A stretch of 45,210 nt of DNA, taken from NCBI GenBank assembly GCA_013202585.1, contig JABMPQ010000008.1, forward strand, positions 1 to 45,210, in the 5' to 3' direction. The notes beneath the pieces were generated by a model. That model did no database searches and was not told the origin of the DNA. It worked only from the letters and a program-made list of their open reading frames with translations. The DNA comes from Parcubacteria group bacterium. GTDB taxonomy: Bacteria > Patescibacteriota > JABMPQ01. Below are positions 19,001-28,987 of this stretch, one piece after another; position 1 is the first letter of the stretch; each line of letters begins with the position of its first letter. Both the position numbers and the translations under genes were made by a program.

Positions 19001-20593
19001 ATGTCCCAAATCAACTGGCTCAAAATATTTGACCCTAAAAAGCTCCTCCTACTCACTGGCGCCTGCCTAGCGATCTATTTATTATCCTTTCTCGGCTACA
19101 TCCTCCCTTTCCTTAATTATCTCTTTTTCGGCGCCATATTAATCGCCACTTTCTACTTCACGCGCCAGAAGCTAGAATACGGCGTCTATATTCTGATCGC
19201 TGAATTAATCATTGGCGTCAAAGGCTATCTTTTCTCGCTTAATTTAGGTGGCTTTGTTTTATCACTCCGTATCGCTATTTTTTGTATAGTAATGCTAGTC
19301 TGGCTTTTAAGTAAAAACAAAGACAAGTTTAAATTTTTCGGTTCGCGTTATTTTCGACTTTATCTACTGCTAACCATTGCCCTTCTCGTCGGAGTCATCA
19401 CCGCCCTGATCAACGGCAATTCAATCAAAAACATCTTTTTCGACATTAATGGCTATTTTTACCTGGCTCTAATAGTTGTTTTATTTTGTGCCCTCAAAAG
19501 CAAGAAAACCCTGCGCCAAGCCCTGCAAATAGTAATAGCTGGCAGTATTGCCATTAGCCTTTTTACATTTTACTGTATCGGTGAATTCACCATCTTTCAT
19601 CAAGAATCCCGTCCCGATATGGCCGAAGCCATCTCTACCGAACAAACAATCGAGGAAGAAGAGGAGGCTGGCACTAAAATATCTCATTCCATCACTGCCA
19701 AAGAAGAAATATCCAAAATGAGTCTCACTAGAGACTTCGCCAACCAAAAACCGCCTCTCTATCGTTGGGTAACGGACACTAGTGTTGGAGAAATATCATA
19801 TTTGGCTGGCCCGTTTTTCCGCTTTTTTACTCCTAGCCAATTATACTGTCTGATTGGCCTGGCCATAACACTCACTTTCTTACTTAGAGAAAAAGTCACC
19901 AAGAAAAAAACTCTATTCTTATCCACAATTGTTGCCCTTAATTTAGCCGCTCTTATTATTGGTTTCTCTCGTAGCCTCTGGATTGGTTTACTGGCCGTTT
20001 TTCTATTTTTGCTATTCAATTTGCCGCGAAAAAAATCGGCTCAGATTATTTTATACGCCATTGGTGTCGCCTCAATTATTATAATTCTAACCGGCACGCT
20101 TTTGCCGTCCGTCTATGATCTGGTGGAACAACGCGTAACCAGCATTATTCACCCGACCGAAGAGCGGTCAGGAGCCAATCGTTTTAACTTACTAGAGCCA
20201 GTATTTGCCAAAATTGGCGAGCACCCGCTAGTTGGCTCCGGTTTTGGTACCACTATTGAATACGAGAGCGTGGTGCTGGAAAAATACGGCACTCTCCGCG
20301 TTTTTGCCTTTGAATGGTCATATTTGGATACTATGATCGAAATCGGCCTGATTGGACTACTTATATATCTGCTTTTGATTCTAAAAGTTTTCCGCACCGG
20401 ATACAGCAAGGGAATAGCGCCAGCCGACAAAATCCTCCTGGTCGGCTTATTAGCCGCTTTATTTGGCATAGTTATTACTAATACCACTACCCCTTATTTA
20501 AATCATCCGCTGGGTATCGGTTTTCTCCTGCTCACTATGACAACCATAGCCATTTCTTCTAGTCCTCAACCAAATGACAGCAAAAAATCCTAA
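19001..20593 (+). CDS. O-antigen ligase / polymerase-like membrane protein (Wzy/WaaL)
   Basis: Multi-TM; 'HPLVGSGFGTTIEYESVVLEKYGTLRVFAFEWSYLDTMIEIGLIGLLIYLLLI' matches the O-antigen ligase domain layout. Confidence 0.85.
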   Translation: MSQINWLKIFDPKKLLLLTGACLAIYLLSFLGYILPFLNYLFFGAILIATFYFTRQKLEYGVYILIAELIIGVKGYLFSLNLGGFVLSLRIAIFCIVMLVWLLSKNKDKFKFFGSRYFRLYLLLTIALLVGVITALINGNSIKNIFFDINGYFYLALIVVLFCALKSKKTLRQALQIVIAGSIAISLFTFYCIGEFTIFHQESRPDMAEAISTEQTIEEEEEAGTKISHSITAKEEISKMSLTRDFANQKPPLYRWVTDTSVGEISYLAGPFFRFFTPSQLYCLIGLAITLTFLLREKVTKKKTLFLSTIVALNLAALIIGFSRSLWIGLLAVFLFLLFNLPRKKSAQIILYAIGVASIIIILTGTLLPSVYDLVEQRVTSIIHPTEERSGANRFNLLEPVFAKIGEHPLVGSGFGTTIEYESVVLEKYGTLRVFAFEWSYLDTMIEIGLIGLLIYLLLILKVFRTGYSKGIAPADKILLVGLLAALFGIVITNTTTPYLNHPLGIGFLLLTMTTIAISSSPQPNDSKKS

Positions 20594-21587
20594 AGTCTCT
20601 GTTTCTATTGTTAGCTACAATAGCCAAAAATATTTGGTTAGTTGTTTGCGTCACTTAATAGAACAGTCATACCCAACCATAGAAATTATCTTAATTGACA
20701 ACGCTTCACAGCAAGATCCGGCTATTCAAATCAAAAAACAGCTACCCGACCTGAATTTTAAATACCAGCGCAACCGGAAAAACTTAGGCTACACTGGCAG
20801 TCATAACATTGGTATTGCTAAAGCTACCGGGGAATACATTCTTTGCTTAAACCCTGATGTTTTTCTCGATAAGGACTATATTAAAAACACTGTCGCCCTG
20901 ATGGAAAAGAATAAACACATCGGTGCCATTCAGGGTAAAATATTTAAGTGCAGATTCGATGGTCAACTAGAAAAAACTAACGAAATTGATTCGCTGGGAA
21001 CAAAAATCTTACTTAGTCATCAGTATGTTGAATTAGGAGGAGGGGAGACAGCGGCAAAATACCAAACAGCTACCGAAATTTTTGGCGTATCGGGAGCAGC
21101 GCCAATGTTTCGCCGGGCAGCTTTGGAAGAAATTAAAAGTGGCCAACAATATTTTGACGAATCATTTCACACCTACAAAGAAGATATTGATATTTCTTGG
21201 CGACTACGCCACGCCAACTGGCAATGTTGGTTAATGCCACAAGCCATCGCTTGGCACGATCGCTGGGAAACAGGCAGCACTGAAAACGATCGTCACGAGG
21301 AAGTAGTGCAAAGACGTCGACAAAAAAGTAGCCATATTAACTTTTATTCTTACCGTAATCATTTCCTGGTAAATTTAAAAAATGAGTTTTGGTTTAACTT
21401 AATTATTTATGTACCATATATCGCCTGGTATGAAATTAAAAAGTTTTTTTACCTGTTTTTATTTGAAAGAAGTACTTTGCGTGGGCTAGGTGCTGCCTTG
21501 AAGTTACTCCCGTTGACTCTCCGTCAGAGGCGTGATATTTTAAGAGGGAGTAAAATGAAACCTTCCGACATCAGAAGGTGGTTTTAA
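20574..21587 (+). CDS. Glycosyltransferase family 2
   Basis: 'VSVSIVSYNSQKYLVSCLRHL', 'GYTGSHNIGIAKATGEYILCLNPDV', 'FHTYKEDIDISWRLRHANW'. Confidence 0.92.
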   Translation: MTAKNPKVSVSIVSYNSQKYLVSCLRHLIEQSYPTIEIILIDNASQQDPAIQIKKQLPDLNFKYQRNRKNLGYTGSHNIGIAKATGEYILCLNPDVFLDKDYIKNTVALMEKNKHIGAIQGKIFKCRFDGQLEKTNEIDSLGTKILLSHQYVELGGGETAAKYQTATEIFGVSGAAPMFRRAALEEIKSGQQYFDESFHTYKEDIDISWRLRHANWQCWLMPQAIAWHDRWETGSTENDRHEEVVQRRRQKSSHINFYSYRNHFLVNLKNEFWFNLIIYVPYIAWYEIKKFFYLFLFERSTLRGLGAALKLLPLTLRQRRDILRGSKMKPSDIRRWF

Positions 21588-21598
21588 TTTTTAATATT

Positions 21599-22429
21599 AT
21601 GGCTAAAGACTTATCTGTCATTGTTGTAAACTACAAAACTCCTAGTTTATTGCGGCAGTGTATAAAATCCATCCAAAAAAATCCCCCTAGTTGTAATTAC
21701 GACATTATTGTTGTTGACAACAATTCCGAAGACGAAACAGTGGAAATGATGGAGGATGATTTTCCGGAAGTAGTTTTAATTGCCAATGAAAAAAATCTGG
21801 GTTTTCCTAAAGCCGTTAATCAGGCTCTGCGTAAGTCAGATAGTAAATATATCCTTTTGTTGAATCCTGATATTACTGTCTTGGGCGAATCTTTGGATAA
21901 AATGATGGCTTACTTGAACGTGAAAGAAAGTATCGCGGTTTTGGGACCAAAATTAATCAACCCCAATGGCTCAATTCAGTATTCTTGCTTTAAATGGTTT
22001 ACTTCACCGCGGGTGGCTCTTTACCGACGCACTCCGTTTGGTAAATTGACCCGCCAGAAGGAATTAGTCGATGATTTCCTGATGGCTGACTGGGATCACA
22101 AGGAAAGTAGGGAAGTAGCTTGGATTCTCGGTTCCTGCATGATGGTACGACGCAAGGCCATTGATCAAGTTGGTTTAATGGACGAAAGATTCTTCATGTA
22201 CATGGAAGACGTCGACTGGTGCCGCCGTTTTTGGCAAAAAGGCTGGAAGGTATTTTACTTTCCCGAAGTAGAAGTAGTACATTATTATGCTCGAGCCTCC
22301 GCCTCCGAATCAAATATATTTTTGTCCATGTTTAATCGACAAACCAGAATTCACATTAAGAGTGCTATTAAATATTTCTTTAAATATTTAAACGAGGATA
22401 AGAAAAAAAGAGCGCCCATTATCAAATAA
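21599..22429 (+). CDS. Glycosyltransferase family 2
   Basis: Start set at ATG 21599. 'LSVIVVNYKTPSLLRQCIKSI', 'GFPKAVNQALRKSDSKYILLLNPDI', 'MDERFFMYMEDVDWCRRFWQKGW'. Confidence 0.92.
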   Translation: MAKDLSVIVVNYKTPSLLRQCIKSIQKNPPSCNYDIIVVDNNSEDETVEMMEDDFPEVVLIANEKNLGFPKAVNQALRKSDSKYILLLNPDITVLGESLDKMMAYLNVKESIAVLGPKLINPNGSIQYSCFKWFTSPRVALYRRTPFGKLTRQKELVDDFLMADWDHKESREVAWILGSCMMVRRKAIDQVGLMDERFFMYMEDVDWCRRFWQKGWKVFYFPEVEVVHYYARASASESNIFLSMFNRQTRIHIKSAIKYFFKYLNEDKKKRAPIIK

Positions 22430-22445
22430 TTTAGCCTAAACAAAA

Positions 22446-24431
22446 ATGCCCAGATCACCAAAATTGATTACGAAGCAGTCCGGTCGGAAAAAGACAAAGT
22501 CCTCTCAATCAAACCAGAAAAATTATAAACGGACTAAAATCACTCTATTAGTCCTGTCAGTTTTGTTAATCATCGCTGTAGCTGTCAGTACCCTCAGCAT
22601 CAAACCAGCTGTCGGTGCTTATTATTCCGCTATGGACGGTAAACGGAATGTCTTGCAAGCCCAAGAATATTTAACCGCCCAAAATTTTTCGGCTGCTTCA
22701 CGGTCGCTACAGGAGGCAGAGAGTAATTTTACCAGCGCTAAAGATAATCTGGGTAAATTAAGTTGGCTACGTATTGTTCCTGGTGCCGGTCGGCAATATA
22801 AAGCGGCTAAGCAAATGGCAATTACAGGTGAATTACTAGCCAAGTCCTTAGTCTCGGTGTCAGAAACTGTAGTAGAGATCACTGAACCGATTAGCGGTGA
22901 GGATGCCAGCGCCAACAATATCAGCTCCGAGGAAAAGCGGGCGATGCTACAAAATTTGTACCGTTCTACTCCTACCCTGCAATCAGCTCTATCAAATTTG
23001 AAATTGGCAGAAATAGAGGCCGATAAAATTCCGGAGAAATACCTAGTCGAACAATTAGATGAAGCATCTGGAGTTATTGGAGATAATATTCCGATGTTAA
23101 AAGACTATATAGAAGGAGCCATGATTGCTTCTCGATATTTACCCGCTCTAGCTGGTTACCCCGAAGAGGAAACATATTTATTTTTGTTCCAAAATAACGG
23201 AGAGCTCCGCCCAGGGGGAGGCTTCATTGGTAGCTACGGTATTATCAAGATGAAAGACGGCGAGCTGACGCAAATGGAAACTGACGATACTTATAATCTT
23301 GACAAGGAATCCGAGGCTCAAGTTGACGGCCCTTGGCAAATACCCACCTTACTCAGTCCAGGCATTCCTAGTTGGTATTTCCGTGATTCAAATTGGTCGC
23401 CAGATTTTCCTACTAACGCCGAGAAAGCCGAGTGGTTTTACCACGAAGAGGGTGGTACTGAACCAGAATTTGGTGGGGTAGTAGCCATTACTCCTACTTT
23501 TATTGAATATTTGATGGAATTAACTGGCTCAATTAAAATTGCTGATCATCCAAAGACTTTCACTTCGGAAAACGTAACTGATTTGATCCAGCACCACGTC
23601 GAACAGCGATTTGTTGATATCGGACTTCCCGAAGCATACCGCAAAAACATTATCGGTGAACTAGCCAACGTTATCACTGATCGCTTATTTTCTTTGCCCC
23701 GAGAAGAATGGGATGATCTCTTTTTGGTCTTAGGAAAATCGATCGACGAGAAACATTTATCTTTATATTTTAATGACGACGACATCGAAAAATTCTTCCG
23801 CGATCGAAATTGGGCTAGTCAAGTACAGGATACTACGGTTGATAACGATTACTTAATGGTAGTTGACGCTAATCTAGCCAGCCGCAAAACCGACTTCTAC
23901 ATGGAAAGAAGCTGGAATTATCACCTCGATCTAACTGGCGAGAAACCAACCGTTAAGCTTGAGTTGCAATATCATAACACTGCTCCCGGAATTAGCTGGA
24001 AATATACTCGTTATCGTACCTGGACACGAGTGTTCGCCCCAGCTGATAGTACTGTTGTCAAAGTCACCGGCAGTGCAACTGATAAAAAATACTATCCTAA
24101 GTTGGACAACAATTACGAGGTAAATCAAGAACTAGGCAAAACAGCTATTGGTACTTTCTTCGTTGTTGAGCCCGGTGCTAAAAAAACTATTACCTTCGAA
24201 TATGAACTGGCCGAAAAAACGGAAGAGTACCTAGCTAACAATAGTTACAATTTGTTAGTACAAAAACAGATTGGAACTCTTAAGCCAGATTTGAACATCA
24301 CCATTGATTTCCCTGACGATGCTAAGCCCAGTAACGTGAGCGGCGAAGGCGAAAGCAAGATAGAAGGCAATCGAGTGGAAATAGATTCCGATTTGTTAGT
24401 TGATAGAGATTTTACTGTTGATGTAAATTAA
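22446..24431 (+). CDS. DUF4012 domain membrane-anchored protein
   Basis: Single N-terminal TM helix, then 'ETYLFLFQNNGELRPGGGFIGSYGIIKMKDGEL', characteristic of DUF4012. Confidence 0.88.
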   Translation: MPRSPKLITKQSGRKKTKSSQSNQKNYKRTKITLLVLSVLLIIAVAVSTLSIKPAVGAYYSAMDGKRNVLQAQEYLTAQNFSAASRSLQEAESNFTSAKDNLGKLSWLRIVPGAGRQYKAAKQMAITGELLAKSLVSVSETVVEITEPISGEDASANNISSEEKRAMLQNLYRSTPTLQSALSNLKLAEIEADKIPEKYLVEQLDEASGVIGDNIPMLKDYIEGAMIASRYLPALAGYPEEETYLFLFQNNGELRPGGGFIGSYGIIKMKDGELTQMETDDTYNLDKESEAQVDGPWQIPTLLSPGIPSWYFRDSNWSPDFPTNAEKAEWFYHEEGGTEPEFGGVVAITPTFIEYLMELTGSIKIADHPKTFTSENVTDLIQHHVEQRFVDIGLPEAYRKNIIGELANVITDRLFSLPREEWDDLFLVLGKSIDEKHLSLYFNDDDIEKFFRDRNWASQVQDTTVDNDYLMVVDANLASRKTDFYMERSWNYHLDLTGEKPTVKLELQYHNTAPGISWKYTRYRTWTRVFAPADSTVVKVTGSATDKKYYPKLDNNYEVNQELGKTAIGTFFVVEPGAKKTITFEYELAEKTEEYLANNSYNLLVQKQIGTLKPDLNITIDFPDDAKPSNVSGEGESKIEGNRVEIDSDLLVDRDFTVDVN

Positions 24432-24440
24432 TTCAGACAT

Positions 24441-24589
24441 TTAGCTGTCCTGATATACCGGAGAAAAACCTTGATCGGCTGAGCGGGCACGGTTCCCCGA
24501 TTTGATCGGGGGGAGCGAAGCCGATCACGGAGTTAGATTTCCACGCTGGGGAAATTTAACGTGTTTTCGAGGTATGTCAGGACAGCTAA
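24441..24589. repeat. Foldback element or structured RNA: 19-bp terminal inverted repeat enclosing two nested hairpins
   Basis: TTAGCTGTCCTGATATACC (24441-24459) vs GGTATGTCAGGACAGCTAA (24571-24589), one G.U; inner stems 24472-24480/24519-24527, 24495-24501/24505-24511 and 24532-24542/24550-24560. Confidence 0.85.
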
Positions 24590-24601
24590 CAACAAACTAC
24601 C

Positions 24602-25837
24602 ATGAATGAAGTCAGACTCAACCTAAAAAACAAAAAAGTCTTCACTACCTATCTAGTGATTGTTTTGTTACTGGTTAGCTTTATGGCCGGCTTGTACCTT
24701 GGTCGTAGTCAGCATGTACAAAATAATCTACGAGAGCAAAACGTCGAACTAGCAAATTTAAACTCTGATAAAACAGAAAAGGTGGATTTCAATCTGTTTT
24801 GGGATGTTTGGGAAACGATTGAGAAAAAATATATTAATGATCTAGATTATCAAAAGATGTTGCGCGGTGCCATTACTGGCATGGTGGCTTCACTTGATGA
24901 CCCTTATACAGCCTATATGGATCCAGAAACCAGTCAGGAATTTCAGGAAGAGATTACTGGTACTTTTGAAGGAATCGGGGCAGAAATTGGTATTAAAAAG
25001 AATAACCTAACTATCATTTCTCCTTTACCTTCCTCGCCAGCCGAACAAGCCGGCATTAAAGCCCGCGATATCATTATCAAAATCAACGGCGAGGATGCTA
25101 CTAGTATGAACTTAATTGAAGCGGTATCTAAAATGCGTGGAGAGAAAGGCTCGCAAGTCACCCTCAGCATTATTAGAAACGGTTGGGAGGAAACTAAAGA
25201 CATCACTATTACCCGTGACACGATCGAAGTTAAGAGCGTCACTTGGGATTTGAAAAAGCAAAATAATAAATCAATTGCCTATATTGAGCTATCATATTTC
25301 GGCGGAGATACTTCCACTGAATTTAAAAGAATTGTTACCGACATTATGGCCTACGAAGTAGATGGAGTTATTTTAGATCTACGTGGTAATTCTGGTGGAT
25401 ATTTAGAAAGCTCGATTGAAGTCGGCAGTGAATTTGTTGCCAGCGGACAAATAGTTGCTATAGAAGAATTTTCCGATGGCCAAAAAGATGAATATAAAGC
25501 GAAAAATGGTTCCCGTTTAGTTACTATCCCCACAGTAGTATTAATTGACGAAGGTTCAGCTAGTGCTTCTGAAATTGTGGCTGGTGCCTTGCGTGACCAC
25601 CGACAGTCCAAGCTCATTGGTATGAAATCTTACGGCAAGGGCTCGGTTCAAGAATTAGAACATTATGACGACAATTCTTCCTTACGAGTGACTGTAGCCA
25701 AATGGCTCACTCCTTCTGGTAAAAACATAAATGGCGAGGGCTTAAGTCCTGACATTGAAGTTGATTTATCAGACGAAGATTATAATAACGATAGAGATCC
25801 ACAATTAAATAAAGCCCTGGAAGTTATTACTCAATAA
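24602..25837 (+). CDS. S41 family C-terminal processing peptidase (CtpA-like, PDZ domain)
   Basis: 'FEGIGAEIGIKKNNLTIISPLPSSPAEQAGIKARDIIIKING', 'VDGVILDLRGNSGGYLESSIEVGSEFV', 'VVLIDEGSASASEIVAGALRDH', 'GMKSYGKGSVQ'. Confidence 0.95.
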   Translation: MNEVRLNLKNKKVFTTYLVIVLLLVSFMAGLYLGRSQHVQNNLREQNVELANLNSDKTEKVDFNLFWDVWETIEKKYINDLDYQKMLRGAITGMVASLDDPYTAYMDPETSQEFQEEITGTFEGIGAEIGIKKNNLTIISPLPSSPAEQAGIKARDIIIKINGEDATSMNLIEAVSKMRGEKGSQVTLSIIRNGWEETKDITITRDTIEVKSVTWDLKKQNNKSIAYIELSYFGGDTSTEFKRIVTDIMAYEVDGVILDLRGNSGGYLESSIEVGSEFVASGQIVAIEEFSDGQKDEYKAKNGSRLVTIPTVVLIDEGSASASEIVAGALRDHRQSKLIGMKSYGKGSVQELEHYDDNSSLRVTVAKWLTPSGKNINGEGLSPDIEVDLSDEDYNNDRDPQLNKALEVITQ

Positions 25838-25840
25838 TTT

Positions 25841-26122
25841 ATGGAATTCCCCAAGAAAAAATTTGAATCTTTGTGGCGCAAATTCAAAGCCAGTATCAAT
25901 CTTTTTTTCGACAAAAAAGTCCCTTGGATTTACAAAATCATCCCGGTTATTTCGATTATTTATTTAATATTCCCGTTTGATTTCATTAGCGATTACCTGC
26001 CGATATTAGGACAATTGGATGATCTAACCGTCATTGGTGGTTCATTAGCCATTTTCACTAAGCTCGCTCGTCAGTATAAGCAAAAAAATGAACAAGGGAG
26101 TGAATCTCAAGATAAAAGGTAA
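25841..26122 (+). CDS. YkvA/DUF1232 family membrane protein
   Basis: 'VPWIYKIIPVISIIYLIFPFDFISDYLPILGQLDDLTVIGGSL' matches the DUF1232 motif. Confidence 0.85.
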   Translation: MEFPKKKFESLWRKFKASINLFFDKKVPWIYKIIPVISIIYLIFPFDFISDYLPILGQLDDLTVIGGSLAIFTKLARQYKQKNEQGSESQDKR

Positions 26123-26363
26123 GGTGCAGGGAGTATTTTTTCGTGTTAGCGCTCAAGAGAAAGCGCAAGAGCTCGATTTGATGGGTTGGATCAAAAATAA
26201 AACTGACGGAACAGTTGTTATCGAAGCAGAGGGCGAAGAACAGAGGCTACAAGAGTTAATTAATTGGTGTCAAGCTGGACCAGAATATGCTAAAGTGGAC
26301 GATATAAAGGTCGAATGGCAAACACCGACAGGAAAATTCAAAGATTTCACTATTAATCACTAA
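26088..26363 (+). CDS. acyP: Acylphosphatase
   Basis: 'LKIKGKVQGVFFRVSAQEKAQELDLMGWIKNKTDGTVVIEAEGE'. Start may be ATG 26088 or GTG 26100; overlaps the previous gene. Confidence 0.92.
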   Translation: MNKGVNLKIKGKVQGVFFRVSAQEKAQELDLMGWIKNKTDGTVVIEAEGEEQRLQELINWCQAGPEYAKVDDIKVEWQTPTGKFKDFTINH

Positions 26364-26372
26364 AAGAATCAC

Positions 26373-26816
26373 ATGAAGGTAGCACTAAAAGAAGACGTTG
26401 AGAAGCTAGGCAAAAAAGGAGATATTAAAGAAGTAGCTGACGGTTACGCCCGCAATTTTTTAATTCCGCGCGGTTTAGTAGAAATGGCCACAGAGGCAGT
26501 CATTAAACGAACGGAGAAAATTCGCCAAGCGAGAAAAGTAACCGATGTGAAAGAACAAAAAGAATTATCTAAATTGGCTGACCAGGTTGCCGGCCAGAAA
26601 ATAAAGCTTAAGGCTAAGGCTAAAGACGATAAACTTTTTGGTTCAATTGCTGCTGCTGATATCGCTCAGGCCATTGCTGACAAAACTAAGGTAGAAATAG
26701 ATAAGAAAATGGTTGTTTTACCAGAACCCATCAAGAAAGTGGGGGAATACGTCGTGAAAATAAAATTTGTCGATGATGTCGAGGCGGAGGTAGTGGTTAA
26801 GGTAGTGGCAGAATAG
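26373..26816 (+). CDS. rplI: Ribosomal protein bL9
   Basis: 'MKVALKEDVEKLGKKGDIKEVADGYARNFLIPRGLVEMATE'. Confidence 0.95.
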   Translation: MKVALKEDVEKLGKKGDIKEVADGYARNFLIPRGLVEMATEAVIKRTEKIRQARKVTDVKEQKELSKLADQVAGQKIKLKAKAKDDKLFGSIAAADIAQAIADKTKVEIDKKMVVLPEPIKKVGEYVVKIKFVDDVEAEVVVKVVAE

Positions 26817-26854
26817 AAAAATCAGTAGCTAGTAATTAATAATTACTAAAAAAC

Positions 26855-28492
26855 ATGACTAAATATATTTTCGTCACCGGTGGCGTTATTTCCGGATTAG
26901 GTAAAGGTATCACCTCGGCTTCAATTGGCCTCCTTTTGAAAAACAAAGGCTATAAAGTAGCCAACGTTAAATGTGAAATGTACGTCAACATTGACGCTGG
27001 CACTATCCGCCCCACTGAACACGGGGAGGTTTTTGTCACCGAAGATGGTGTCGAAACTGATCAGGACATCGGTAACTACGAGAGATTCCTCAATCACGAT
27101 AATCATGCCGAAAACTTTATAACCACTGGTCAAATTTACCAAACGGTTATTCGGAAAGAGCGTAATTTTGAGTATGAGGGAGAAGATGTCGAGGTAGTCC
27201 CACATGTACCAGAAGAAATTATTCGTCGCCTCAAAGCGGCCGGCAAAGACCCGGAAATAGACTTCGTTATTAGTGAATTTGGTGGGACAGTAGGGGAATA
27301 TCAAGGTGTGTTATTTCTGGAAGCAGCCAGAATGATGGAGGTCAAAAATCCCGAGAATGTAGTTCATATCCATGTTTCTTATCTACCGACTCCTAAAACG
27401 ATCGGGGAAATGAAGACTAAGCCGGTACAATATTCGGTGCGAACTCTAAATGCCGCTGGTATAAAACCTCATTTTGTCGTCGGTCGAGCGGAATATCCGC
27501 TAGATGACAAAAGAAAAGAAAAGCTTTCCCAATTCTGTAGTGTTCCAGCCGATCACGTAATTTCTAATCATGATGTTGAATCAGCTTATGAAGTGCCCAT
27601 GGTACTGGCTAAACAGAAGCTCGGTGAAAAAATACTAAAGCAATTTGGCTTACCATCCGAGAAAAAAGCTAGTCAGCCAAAAGATTTGCTTAAAGAGTGG
27701 GGCGAGTTAGTCAAAACCATCAAAAGTGTTAAAAAAGAAATTAAAATTGGTATTGTTGGTAAATATTTTGCTACCGGCGAGTTCACTCTAGAGGACTCGT
27801 ATATCTCTGTTATTGAAGCTATCAAACACGCCTGTTGGCATCACAAGGTGAAACCAGTAGTGCAATGGATCAATGCTGAGGTCTACGAAAAAGATGCGAA
27901 AAAAGTCAAAGAATTAGACGAATATGATGGGATAATTATCCCGGGCGGCTATGGCAAGCGGGGGACAGAGGGCAAAATAAAGGCCTTAGAATATGCCCGT
28001 GAAAATAAGATCCCTTTCTTGGGATTATGCTACGGCTTACAAATGGCAGTAATCGAATTCGCTCGTAATGTCTGTGACCTCAAAGGAGCTAATTCGGTCG
28101 AAATTGACCCTCAGACGCCTCATCCCGTTATTAACCTATTGCCCGAACAAGAAAAGCTTATTAAAGAGAAAAAATATGGCGGCACTAATCGCCTCGGCGC
28201 TTATCCTTGTGTACTAGAAAAGGGAAGTATTGCCCATAAAGCTTATGGCACTGATAAAATTAGCGAGCGTCACCGCCATCGCTATGAATTTAACAATGAA
28301 TACCGTGACCAACTGACCAAGGCTGGACTACAGATCGGGGGAATATACGAAAAATGGGACTTAGTTGAAATAATTGAACTACCTGATCACCCTTTCTTTG
28401 TTGGCACCCAATTTCATCCTGAATTTCAATCGCGACCGCTAGATCCTCATCCGCTATTTAAGGAGTTTATTGGAGCGGCTAAGGGCAAGTAG
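26855..28492 (+). CDS. pyrG: CTP synthase
   Basis: 'TKYIFVTGGVISGLGKGITSASIGLLLKNKGYKV' plus GATase domain 'IPFLGLCYGLQMAVIEFARNV', 'FFVGTQFHPEFQSRP'. Confidence 0.97.
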   Translation: MTKYIFVTGGVISGLGKGITSASIGLLLKNKGYKVANVKCEMYVNIDAGTIRPTEHGEVFVTEDGVETDQDIGNYERFLNHDNHAENFITTGQIYQTVIRKERNFEYEGEDVEVVPHVPEEIIRRLKAAGKDPEIDFVISEFGGTVGEYQGVLFLEAARMMEVKNPENVVHIHVSYLPTPKTIGEMKTKPVQYSVRTLNAAGIKPHFVVGRAEYPLDDKRKEKLSQFCSVPADHVISNHDVESAYEVPMVLAKQKLGEKILKQFGLPSEKKASQPKDLLKEWGELVKTIKSVKKEIKIGIVGKYFATGEFTLEDSYISVIEAIKHACWHHKVKPVVQWINAEVYEKDAKKVKELDEYDGIIIPGGYGKRGTEGKIKALEYARENKIPFLGLCYGLQMAVIEFARNVCDLKGANSVEIDPQTPHPVINLLPEQEKLIKEKKYGGTNRLGAYPCVLEKGSIAHKAYGTDKISERHRHRYEFNNEYRDQLTKAGLQIGGIYEKWDLVEIIELPDHPFFVGTQFHPEFQSRPLDPHPLFKEFIGAAKGK

Positions 28493-28514
28493 TCATTAGT
28501 CATTGCCAAACATA

Positions 28515-28545
28515 AAAAACAGCCCCGTCTATGTGGGCTGTTTTT
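28515..28545. terminator. Bidirectional terminator between convergent pyrG and rpmA
   Basis: AAAAACAGCCC (28515-28525) / GGGCTGTTTTT (28535-28545). Confidence 0.88.
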
Positions 28546-28564
28546 AGTATTATGTTGGTGAAAT

Positions 28565-28846
28565 TTACTTCGCTCCCACCACATTCACAAAACAACGTTG
28601 GACTAAATTACCATCAAAAGCTCGCACCTTCTTCTTCTTAAACTGCACTACACCATCTTGGACAGCAAACAAAGTATCATCACTACCACGTTGTACATTC
28701 ATACCGGGATGATATTTGGTACCACGCTGGCGCACGATAATACTGCCAGGCTTTACTGGCTGCCCAGCATATAACTTAACACCAAGTCGTTTTGATTTTG
28801 AATCACGTCCGAGCGCTGTGGAGCCGCCCGCTTTCCGATGAGCCAT
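28565..28846 (-). CDS. rpmA: Ribosomal protein bL27
   Basis: '[61 protein letters not shown]'. Confidence 0.96.
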   Translation of the reverse strand: MAHRKAGGSTALGRDSKSKRLGVKLYAGQPVKPGSIIVRQRGTKYHPGMNVQRGSDDTLFAVQDGVVQFKKKKVRAFDGNLVQRCFVNVVGAK

Positions 28847-28987
28847 TTTCGTAATTTATAGTATAGATACAGATTAAACGAGCTCTTGAAAAGTGTCAAG
28901 GGAAGTGATAAGGTAGGGACAAATGAGTGGGTTGTAGGCCGCGGCGATAGGCCGGGGGTGTTTGTTTGTAGTTATTTTATTAATTAA

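Noticed and set aside
24441-24589. Treating the foldback as a simple Rho-independent terminator
   Set aside because: No terminal T-run after the closing stem, and the internal branched structure is much larger than a terminator needs.
26921-27304. 127-aa minus-strand ORF inside pyrG
   Set aside because: Fully antisense to highly conserved CTP synthase; no start context or recognisable domain.
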